From JACPNE01 sp964444465 (lineage in GTDB: Archaea; Nanobdellota; Nanobdellia; SCGC-AAA011-G17; JACPNG01), in the NCBI GenBank assembly GCA_964444465.1, contig CAYUGZ010000015.1, forward strand, positions 1 through 17,346: 17,346 bases of DNA, in the 5' to 3' direction. Positions 6,736 through 12,926 of the stretch are shown piece after piece (position 1 is the first letter of the stretch; each line of letters begins with the position of its first letter). A model generated the notes under the pieces. The model was not told the DNA's origin. It saw only the letters and a program-made list of their open reading frames with translations, and did not search any database. The position numbers were made by a program, and so were the translations under genes.

Positions 6736-8358
6736 ATGAACAAAATCATCTTAAAATATGCTCTACAAAACGCTATAAGATATGATGGAAAAGCAAGTGT
6801 AGGGGCAGTAATTGGAAAGGTTTTTTCCGAAACTAAAGATTTAGATAAGAAGAAAGTAGCTTTAGAGACTAAAAAAATTGTAGATGATATTAATAAATTA
6901 AGTTTAGAAGAACAAAAAGAAAAATTAAAAAAAATAGATCCTAAATTATTAGAAAAGAAAGTAGAAAAAAGAGGATTATTTGATTCTTATGATATTAAAG
7001 GAAAAGTAATAACTGCATTTCCTCCTGAACCAAGTAAATATATGCATTTAGGTCAGGTAAAAGCTTTAATGTTAAATTATGAGTTAGCTAGATTAAATAA
7101 AGGAAAATTTATTTTTAGATTTGAAGATACCAATCCTAGTTTAGTTGAAGAAAAATTTTATGATAAATATTTAGATAATTTAGAATGGTTACAGATTAAG
7201 CCATCTAAAATTACTTATGCTTCTTCTAATATGGATAAATTCTATAAATTAGCTGAAAAATTAATTAAAGAAGAGAAAGCTTATGTTTGTAAACATTCTT
7301 TAGAAGACATTAGAGAATCTAGATCTAAAGGTAAAGAATGTGGTGATAGAGATAATAATTCTAAAGAAAATTTAAAATTATGGAAAGATATGTTTGAAGG
7401 AAAAAAATATGTTCTAAGGTTAAAGATAGACCTAAAACATCAAAATTCCACTATGAGGGATCCAACTATTTTTAGAGTAATAAAAGAAAAACATCCTAAA
7501 CTTGAGAAAAAATATATTGTTTGGCCAACTTATGATCTTGAAAACTCAGTTATGGATGCTCTAGAAGGAGTAACTCATAGATTTAGAACTAAAGAATTTG
7601 AATTAAGAAATGAGTTGCATAGATTTATACAAAAAAATTTAGGATTTAAAGAAACTCAAATGTATGAATTAGCAAGATTTAATCTTAAAGGAGTTTCTAG
7701 TTCTGGGAGAGTAATTAGAGAAAAAATAGAAAGTAAAGAGTTGATTGGTTGGGATGATCCAAGTTTGATAACTGTAGTAGCTTTAAGAAGAAGAGGTTTT
7801 AAACCAGATGCTTTAAAGAATTTTGTTTTGTCTACAGGAATCTCTAAATCTGAATCAGAATTAGATTGGGGAGACTTAATAATGCATAACAAAAGATTAT
7901 TAGAGAAAGAAGCTAAAAGATATCTATTTGTTGAAGATCCTATAAAAATAAAAATAAAAAATTCTCCTAAATTAGAAATTAAAGTTTATTTCCACCCAGA
8001 TAATAAAAAATTAGGATTTAGAAAGTTTAAAGTTAATAATGAGTTTTATATTAAAGATAAAATACAAAAAAATAAGAATTATAGATTAATGCATTTATTT
8101 AATTTTAAGAATAATGAATTTTTATCAAAAGATTTAGATCAAAAACTAAAAGCTCAATTGATACATTGGTTGCCTTATTCTAAAGATTTAGTTAATATAG
8201 AAGTTTTGATGCCAGATAAAACAATAATCAAAGGATTAGCTGAAAAAGATATTAAAAAATTAAAAGTTGATGAAGTTGTGCAATTTGTTAGATTTGGATT
8301 TGTTAGATTAGATTCTAAGAAAAAAGATAGATTAGTATTTTGGTATAGTCATGGATAA
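6736..8358 (+). CDS. gltX: Glutamyl-tRNA synthetase, archaeal type
   Basis: This class I synthetase charges tRNA-Glu; archaeal enzymes usually also charge tRNA-Gln with Glu for later amidation. Residues 1-85 are the helical N-terminal extension typical of archaeal GluRS (LKYALQNAIRYDGKASVGAVIGKVF). The Rossmann catalytic core follows: AFPPEPSKYMHLGQ (94-107), where the HIGH motif reads HLGQ, then FRFEDTNP (128-134). The second signature VSSSGR (320-325) and GWDDPSL with ALRRRGFKP (338-357) are the archaeal/eukaryal equivalents of the KMSKS region. The beta-barrel anticodon-binding domain makes up the last about 150 residues. At 540 residues the length is normal for the family. It has a TATA box 26 bases upstream. 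The final His-to-Gln change in HIGH is unusual. Confidence 0.95.
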   Translation: MNKIILKYALQNAIRYDGKASVGAVIGKVFSETKDLDKKKVALETKKIVDDINKLSLEEQKEKLKKIDPKLLEKKVEKRGLFDSYDIKGKVITAFPPEPSKYMHLGQVKALMLNYELARLNKGKFIFRFEDTNPSLVEEKFYDKYLDNLEWLQIKPSKITYASSNMDKFYKLAEKLIKEEKAYVCKHSLEDIRESRSKGKECGDRDNNSKENLKLWKDMFEGKKYVLRLKIDLKHQNSTMRDPTIFRVIKEKHPKLEKKYIVWPTYDLENSVMDALEGVTHRFRTKEFELRNELHRFIQKNLGFKETQMYELARFNLKGVSSSGRVIREKIESKELIGWDDPSLITVVALRRRGFKPDALKNFVLSTGISKSESELDWGDLIMHNKRLLEKEAKRYLFVEDPIKIKIKNSPKLEIKVYFHPDNKKLGFRKFKVNNEFYIKDKIQKNKNYRLMHLFNFKNNEFLSKDLDQKLKAQLIHWLPYSKDLVNIEVLMPDKTIIKGLAEKDIKKLKVDEVVQFVRFGFVRLDSKKKDRLVFWYSHG

Positions 8359-8448
8359 TTTTTAGTTAATAGTCTTTAATTTCTTAGAGAAGAAGCAATA
8401 AAAAAGAATTTATTAAAATAAGGTAATAAGTGATAAATTAGCAAAAAC

Positions 8449-8456
8449 TTTATATA
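8449..8456 (+). promoter_or_regulatory. TATA box for the coiled-coil membrane protein
   Basis: TTTATATA lies about 52 bases before the ATG at 8504. This predicts a leader of about 25 bases, which ends in AGTGAT just before the start. This spacing differs from the leaderless pattern of most neighbours. Confidence 0.4.
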
Positions 8457-8503
8457 TCATTTGATTTAATAGTAACAATAATATACTATACTAAAGTGAT
8501 AAA

Positions 8504-10297
8504 ATGGTGTTAGAGGTACTAAATCAATTAGCTAGTTATCAAGGTTTCATATATTCTATATTATTTTTAATAGCTGTATTATTTTGGTTTAATCTAAAGA
8601 ATCAAGGTAAGGAAGATTTGTTTAAACTTAAAAATATTGTAACTTTCTCTATGTTATTAGGATTAGTTTTTATTGTAAGAGCATTTGCTTTTTTCCCTAG
8701 TTTAGATGTAGTAAGAGTACCATTACAATCTAGCTTGCAATTTATGATATTGTTAGGATTGGTTGCTTTTACAAGTAGAGAATTTAAGATAAATAGTAAT
8801 CAAAGAAAATTACAAGTAGAAGGATTGTTAGACATAAGTGTAGATAATCCAATGAAAGATGAGATAGATAGACAGATAATAATGCCTGAAATAAGAAGAT
8901 TAGAAAGAGAAAAAAAATCATTAGAGAAAGAAAGAACAAAAATGAGAGTTGAAAAAAAAGTTATAGATGAAAGTAGTAAAAAATTAAATACAAGATTAGA
9001 AAAGATAAAAGAAGAAAGAAAATCATTTAGGGATAGAGAAAGAGGATTGAGTAAAGAAAGATTATCATTAGAACAAAAGAAAGAAGCAGCAGATGTCCAA
9101 GAATCAAAAATAAAATCTGAAAGAAAGAAACTAGATAGAGAAGAAAAGAACATTAGACCTAGATTAGATAGTTTAAGAGAGAAAGAAAATAATGTTTTAG
9201 ATGATTTAAAGCAAAGAACAAAAAAAGTTGTAAATTTAGAAGGAGATTTAGAAGATAAGAAAGATGAAGTTGAAGATTTAAATTCACAAATAGAATCAGA
9301 AAAGAAAAAGATAGAAAAATCTAAACAAAATTTAGAGTCAGAAAATAAAAAATTAAAAACATTAAAAGAAAGTTTATCTAATGATAAAATATTTATCAAA
9401 CAAGAAGAAAAAAGATTAAATAAGAATAAAGATAAATTATGGGTAGATCAAGATAGATTATACGAAGATAAAGAAGTTCTGTTAAATGATAAAGAATCTT
9501 TTAACAATTTAAAATTTAAATTAAAGCAAAGGGAAGACAAAATTATTAGTTTAGAAGATGAAGTAGAAGATAAAAAAGAGGAAGTTGAGGATTTGAATTC
9601 ACAAATAGAATCAGAAAAGAAAAAGATAGAAAAATCTAAACGAAATTTAGAGTCAGAAAATGAAAAAATAGAAAAAATAAAACAAAAATTAGAATTAGAG
9701 TTTAAAAAATTAGATTCATTAAAAGAAAGTTTAGTTTATGGAAGATCATTGATCAAACAAGAAGAAAAAGATTTGAATAAATCTAAAAATAGATTATTAA
9801 AAGATCAAGATACATTATATGAAGATAAAGAAGATTTGTTAGAGGAGAAAGAAGAATTGAATAATCTAAAATTAAAATCAAAATTAAGAGAAGATAACAT
9901 AATAAAAAAAGAAAATGAATTTTATGCTAGAGAAGATGAATTAGAAGAAGAAAGAGATAATTTAGAGAAACAAAATAAAAAATTGAAAAAAGAAGAAATT
10001 AGATTAGAAAAAGAATCAAAAAAAATACAAGATATGAGAAAAAAACTTGATGGTGATAGAAAAAAATACAAAGATATTGATGTTAAACAAAATAAATTAA
10101 ATCGGGATAGTAGCAGATTAGACTCTTATAGGTCTACTACAAATAAAGATAAAAAAACATTAGAAAATGAATGGAAAAAATTAAAATTAAAAAGAAAACA
10201 ATATTATGATAGATTAGATAGATTAGAAGATCGTGAAGAAAAATTTGAATATGAAAGAGAAGAATTGAAACTTCAAAGGAGAAAGTCAAGAATATGA
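8504..10297 (+). CDS. Membrane-anchored long coiled-coil protein with internal duplication
   Basis: This 597-residue protein has three hydrophobic segments (about residues 14-31, 45-63 and 73-90) followed by about 480 residues of almost pure Lys/Glu/Leu heptad sequence. The long region is a predicted cytoplasmic coiled coil, with no Cys and almost no Pro or Gly. Two copies of a 105-residue block occur, both containing VEDLNSQIESEKKKIEKSK. Later parts of the two copies (LKESL, IKQEEKxLNK, LYEDKE) also match, with an extra 14-residue insertion in the second. Such proteins usually act as scaffolds or in cell-shape or segregation roles, but no named family is recognised. It overlaps the next membrane-protein gene by ATGA at 10294-10297, so the two are co-translated. 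Confidence 0.85.
   Translation: MVLEVLNQLASYQGFIYSILFLIAVLFWFNLKNQGKEDLFKLKNIVTFSMLLGLVFIVRAFAFFPSLDVVRVPLQSSLQFMILLGLVAFTSREFKINSNQRKLQVEGLLDISVDNPMKDEIDRQIIMPEIRRLEREKKSLEKERTKMRVEKKVIDESSKKLNTRLEKIKEERKSFRDRERGLSKERLSLEQKKEAADVQESKIKSERKKLDREEKNIRPRLDSLREKENNVLDDLKQRTKKVVNLEGDLEDKKDEVEDLNSQIESEKKKIEKSKQNLESENKKLKTLKESLSNDKIFIKQEEKRLNKNKDKLWVDQDRLYEDKEVLLNDKESFNNLKFKLKQREDKIISLEDEVEDKKEEVEDLNSQIESEKKKIEKSKRNLESENEKIEKIKQKLELEFKKLDSLKESLVYGRSLIKQEEKDLNKSKNRLLKDQDTLYEDKEDLLEEKEELNNLKLKSKLREDNIIKKENEFYAREDELEEERDNLEKQNKKLKKEEIRLEKESKKIQDMRKKLDGDRKKYKDIDVKQNKLNRDSSRLDSYRSTTNKDKKTLENEWKKLKLKRKQYYDRLDRLEDREEKFEYEREELKLQRRKSRI
9266..9346 (+). repeat. Direct repeat inside the coiled-coil gene, copy 1
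   Basis: This 81-base unit encodes EVEDLNSQIESEKKKIEKSK and the following seven residues. It matches copy 2 at 9581-9661 at 78 of 81 bases, 315 bases apart, so it is in frame. Confidence 0.85.
9581..9661 (+). repeat. Direct repeat inside the coiled-coil gene, copy 2
   Basis: This is the second copy of the 81-base unit. It differs from copy 1 at three positions, all A to G, one of which changes Gln to Arg. The near identity at DNA level suggests a recent duplication or gene conversion within the gene. Confidence 0.85.
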
Positions 10298-10620
10298 TAA
10301 ATGAGATTCTTTTTGGGGTAGATACAGTATCTTTTGTTTTGATAATCACTGCCATATTCTTAATGATTAAATCAAAAAAATTTGAGAAAAAAGAGAGTAT
10401 AAAAGAAGTATTAAATTTGATTTTGATAGGTTTGTTCTTTATAACTATTGTAATAGCTTTTGATTTATCTTCTTCTTTAAATATTTTTGAGTCTATTGCA
10501 ACTAAATTAGAAATAATACCCTTTGATTTGTTTTATTTAGGGATAGAGTTGATGATCATCCCAATTGCTGCTTTATCTTTTTTAGTTGGATTGATGCATT
10601 TAAGGGAATCTAATCAATAA
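10294..10620 (+). CDS. Small three-helix membrane protein, partner of the coiled-coil protein
   Basis: This 108-residue protein has three hydrophobic segments (about 11-27, 41-58 and 80-102) separated by a Lys-rich loop (KSKKFEKKES). Its arrangement resembles the three-helix N-terminus of the preceding coiled-coil protein, although clear sequence identity is not visible. The start overlaps the upstream stop (ATGA), with AAGGAG at 10276-10281 about 12 bases before the ATG. Coupled translation and matching membrane topology suggest the two proteins form a complex. I do not recognise a family. Confidence 0.75.
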   Translation: MINEILFGVDTVSFVLIITAIFLMIKSKKFEKKESIKEVLNLILIGLFFITIVIAFDLSSSLNIFESIATKLEIIPFDLFYLGIELMIIPIAALSFLVGLMHLRESNQ

Positions 10621-10622
10621 AT

Positions 10623-10630
10623 ATTTATAT
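10623..10630 (+). promoter_or_regulatory. TATA box for the CorA-type gene
   Basis: ATTTATAT begins just after the preceding stop and is centred 24-25 bases before the ATG at 10651. CorA therefore probably has its own leaderless transcript. Confidence 0.5.
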
Positions 10631-10650
10631 GAGTAAAATTTCATTTCTAT

Positions 10651-11553
10651 ATGCTTCATGTATTAAGCATCAAAAAAAAGAGTGTGATACTTCATGATAT
10701 TGATAATATCAATACTTCTAGTAATTTTTATTGGATAGATGTTTCAAATCCTACTAATGAAGAATTAGGTAAAATAATTAAAAAAACAAAATTAAATACA
10801 CATGATCTAAAATGTACTTTAGATAAAAGAGAAAAACCTAGAGTAGATAAAAAAGAGAGATATAGCTTAATCATTTTTAGATCAGTTAGTAAAAATTCAA
10901 TAACACCTATAGGGATAATCATTTCTAAAAATTTTGTTATGACCATTCATAGAGAAGAGATAATTTCATTACAAAATTTAATGGAAGAAGAAACACCAAC
11001 TGATCTAAATAAAATTGTATATGAAATTTTTTCAGGATTGATTAAAGAATTTTCAAAGAATTTAGAAGATGTTGAAGATAGATTAGACATTATAGAAGAG
11101 AAAGCAATAAAGGCTGAGAGTAACATGGAACAAATGTTTGCTTTGAAAAAAACTATAATCTATCTAAGAAAAGCTTTATCAGGTAATAGAGAAGTTATAG
11201 AACAAATAATGAGTGGGGCAATACCTATCTTAAAAAATAAAACTTTATTTAATATGCTATTTATTGAGATTTCTCAGCTTATAGATACTGAAGAATTGAT
11301 AAAAGATAGACTAACAGGAGTATTAGAGGTACATTTAAGTTCTATTTCCAATAAGCTTAATGAAGTTATGAAAAGTTTTACAGTTATAGCCTCTTTGCTT
11401 TTAATACCAATGTTAATTTCTGGAATTTATGGTATGAATTTTAGAGTTTTACCTTTATCCCAACATGATTATGGATTTTGGTTTTCTTTAGGTTTTATGG
11501 GAATAACTGTTGTTTTGATGTTATTATTTTTTAAGATTAGAAAATGGATCTAA
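10651..11553 (+). CDS. corA: CorA-family divalent cation (magnesium) transporter
   Basis: This 300-residue CorA-type channel subunit works as a pentamer in the cytoplasmic membrane and usually carries Mg2+, sometimes Co2+ or Ni2+. The N-terminal alpha/beta cytoplasmic domain (1-110) includes YWIDVSNPTNEELG. The long helical funnel (110-235) contains the acidic run EDVEDRLDIIEEKA. The first membrane helix ends with the signature YGMNF at about residue 260. A short loop LPLSQHDYGFW follows, then the second helix and a basic tail KIRKWI. The loop lacks the classical MPE motif, so ion preference is uncertain. The 3' end overlaps the minus-strand surface-protein gene by 30 bases. Confidence 0.93.
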   Translation: MLHVLSIKKKSVILHDIDNINTSSNFYWIDVSNPTNEELGKIIKKTKLNTHDLKCTLDKREKPRVDKKERYSLIIFRSVSKNSITPIGIIISKNFVMTIHREEIISLQNLMEEETPTDLNKIVYEIFSGLIKEFSKNLEDVEDRLDIIEEKAIKAESNMEQMFALKKTIIYLRKALSGNREVIEQIMSGAIPILKNKTLFNMLFIEISQLIDTEELIKDRLTGVLEVHLSSISNKLNEVMKSFTVIASLLLIPMLISGIYGMNFRVLPLSQHDYGFWFSLGFMGITVVLMLLFFKIRKWI

Positions 11554-12105
11554 AATAAATACAATAGCTATAACCATCAATAATCCTATTCCTACAAACA
11601 ATGAAGAATTACTTTTTTTATCATCAAATCCTTGAGTTACTTTTCCAGTAGGAATGGATACTTCTTCTTTTTCTTCTATTGTTTTAATTTGTTCTAAATT
11701 TTCTATTTTTTCTTTTGTTGTTGTTTCTTTTCCAGCTTCTATTGAGATTAAGCTATCATTTTCTATATCATAATAATCAGGGAAACAATTTTCTAATTCT
11801 AATGGTTTGTTTTGAGAGGTTCCACATAAATTGTCATCACTACATGATCTAGCTCTTGTTTTATTTTCTTGAGAACATACACTCCATCCTTCACAACTCC
11901 ATGATTCTTCACAAGATATTGTTTGATAATCAACACTTAAATCATACAATCTACTAGACTCACTAGAAATATTAGCTTTAAATCTAAGTGTTGTTTTATC
12001 AGAGGGATTATAAAATGCTCCAGTTATATCAAATCCTGTTTCATTATATGTATTCCATGTATCTATTGTGGTATTAGCCATTAAGCTAACTTTTCCATTA
12101 GTCAT
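11524..12105 (-). CDS. Thrombospondin-type surface protein, C-terminal part of an interrupted gene
   Basis: This frame of 193 residues starts at the ATG at 12105, but the same frame is open back to 12147 (PAAHNWTF and on), directly after an in-frame TAA. It contains a beta-type extracellular region with many Asn-x-Ser/Thr sites. A thrombospondin type 1-like module with six closely spaced Cys follows (SCEGWSVC, RARSCSDDNLCGT, KPLELENC). Next is an acidic Lys/Glu linker and a C-terminal membrane helix (LFVGIGLLMVIAIVFIL). Such modules are common in DPANN surface proteins and mediate adhesion. Without the upstream signal-anchor this part alone would not be exported. The last 30 bases overlap corA tail to tail. 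It is most likely one 252-codon gene broken by a nonsense codon. Confidence 0.7.
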   Translation of the reverse strand: MTNGKVSLMANTTIDTWNTYNETGFDITGAFYNPSDKTTLRFKANISSESSRLYDLSVDYQTISCEESWSCEGWSVCSQENKTRARSCSDDNLCGTSQNKPLELENCFPDYYDIENDSLISIEAGKETTTKEKIENLEQIKTIEEKEEVSIPTGKVTQGFDDKKSNSSLFVGIGLLMVIAIVFILDPFSNLKK

Positions 12106-12147
12106 ATTGATTAGATTAGAATCAAATGTCCAGTTATGTGCAGCTGG

Positions 12148-12282
12148 TTAAAATATAACCAATCCAGTATATTTTGGTTCTATTAAGAAAAATAACGAGA
12201 TGGATAAAAAGATTAATAGTATTATAAATAACTCTTTTTTGATCCCTAATTCTTTATTTCTTTTCTTTTCTCTTTTTTTCAC
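12148..12282 (-). pseudogene. N-terminal signal-anchor part of the interrupted surface-protein gene
   Basis: This open frame of 44 codons starts at the GTG at 12282 and ends in the TAA at 12148-12150. It begins with a Lys/Arg-rich cytoplasmic segment (KKREKKRNKELGIKK), then a hydrophobic helix (LFIILLIFLSISLFFLI, about 18-34), then EPKYTGLVIF. It is in the same frame as the thrombospondin-type protein that follows with no gap, so the two pieces read as one secreted protein split by a stop. The GTG start is supported by TTATATAT centred 25-26 bases upstream. The intact locus would span 11524-12282. A real nonsense mutation, stop-codon readthrough or a sequencing error are all possible. Confidence 0.65.
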
Positions 12283-12303
12283 TACTTTATGTACACTCTA
12301 TCA

Positions 12304-12311
12304 ATATATAA
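12304..12311 (-). promoter_or_regulatory. TATA box for the interrupted surface-protein gene
   Basis: TTATATAT on the minus strand is centred 25-26 bases before the GTG at 12282. It indicates that the real start of this locus lies upstream of the internal stop. Confidence 0.5.
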
Positions 12312-12354
12312 CAATTTCTTTATTCAATTTACTATTATAAAAGTAAAACAATGA

Positions 12355-12362
12355 TTAATAAA
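12355..12362 (+). promoter_or_regulatory. TATA-like box for the small membrane protein / DUF192 pair
   Basis: TTAATAAA is centred 25-26 bases before the ATG at 12384, fitting a leaderless mRNA for the two-gene unit. Confidence 0.4.
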
Positions 12363-12383
12363 TAATAAACAAACAATAATATT

Positions 12384-12551
12384 ATGAAAACACCTCATTC
12401 AACATTTGAAATTATGTTTTTTGTTGGTTTAATCTTCATTATAATCCCATTTTTTATACAAAAATTATTTCCAATGATTTTAATCTTAGGATTGATATTA
12501 ATGATATTATCAGCTGCCAGAGAGAGATTGCATCTATTAAAACATAAATGA
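12384..12551 (+). CDS. Small 55-residue membrane protein
   Basis: This short ORF starts at the ATG at 12384 and ends at the TGA at 12549-12551. It encodes two hydrophobic helices (MFFVGLIFIIIPFFI and MILILGLILMILSAA) separated by a short QKLFP turn, with a basic C-terminus (RERLHLLKHK). Its stop overlaps the start of the DUF192 gene as ATGA at 12548-12551. Together with the TATA-like box 26 bases upstream, this supports it being real. The orientation suggests a hairpin with cytoplasmic ends. The family is unknown. A role in holding the DUF192 protein at the membrane is only inference. Confidence 0.7.
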   Translation: MKTPHSTFEIMFFVGLIFIIIPFFIQKLFPMILILGLILMILSAARERLHLLKHK

Positions 12552-12865
12552 AGAGAGTCATTAAAAATTATAAGATTTATAAAAATCCAATATCTCAATT
12601 TATTGGATTAAGGTTTTCTAAGAGATCTGATACTATACTAATTTTTGAATTAAATAAAGAATCTAGAATAAGTGCTTCTATTGATATGTTCTTTGTTTTT
12701 TATCCAATAAATGTTGTTTGGTTAGATAAAAATAAAAGAGTAGTTGATATTAAACAAAATTTAAAGCCTTTTACTCTTTTAATTATTCCAAGAAAAAAAG
12801 CTAAATATGTTTTAGAATTTACAAATAAAATCTCCATAAAAATTGGAGATACTTTAAAGTTCTAA
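12548..12865 (+). CDS. DUF192 family protein
   Basis: This 105-residue protein matches the DUF192 (COG1430) pattern. It has a region GLRFSKRSDTILIFEL where the family has GLMFR, then ISASIDMFFVFYPINVVWLDKNKRVV, matching the family's I-x-M, P-hydrophobic-VVWLD core. KAKYVLEF and IKIGDTLKF at the end match the family's A-x-x-VLE and K-x-GD-x-x-x-F. The biochemical function of DUF192 is not established. Unlike many bacterial members it has no signal peptide of its own; the co-translated small membrane protein just upstream may supply membrane contact. The ATG at 12548 overlaps the previous stop. Confidence 0.8.
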   Translation: MKRVIKNYKIYKNPISQFIGLRFSKRSDTILIFELNKESRISASIDMFFVFYPINVVWLDKNKRVVDIKQNLKPFTLLIIPRKKAKYVLEFTNKISIKIGDTLKF

Positions 12866-12926
12866 ATTATAATTTTATTTTTTAAAAAACTATTAAAACT
12901 TTAAGATATTTTACATATTGTTTGAG

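Noticed and set aside
7656..7892. Minus-strand ORF of 78 codons
   Set aside because: It is antisense to the conserved GluRS region that contains the VSSS and GWDDP motifs.
8800..9399. Minus-strand ORF of 199 codons
   Set aside because: It lies opposite the coiled-coil region; its Ser/Phe/Leu-rich, repetitive translation is the reverse shadow of Lys/Glu codons, and there is no promoter pattern.
10137..10355. Minus-strand ORF of 72 codons across the coiled-coil / membrane-protein junction
   Set aside because: It is antisense to two coupled genes with clear features, and its hydrophobic translation is explained by A-rich coding DNA read backwards.
12395..12598. Minus-strand ORF of 67 codons
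   Set aside because: The plus strand here holds a membrane hairpin ORF with an ATGA link to DUF192 and a TATA-like box; the minus frame has no such support.
12918..12926. TTG start for the flavoprotein, adding three residues
   Set aside because: An ATG three codons later gives the normal N-terminus for the family, and neither start has a decisive promoter or ribosome-binding site.
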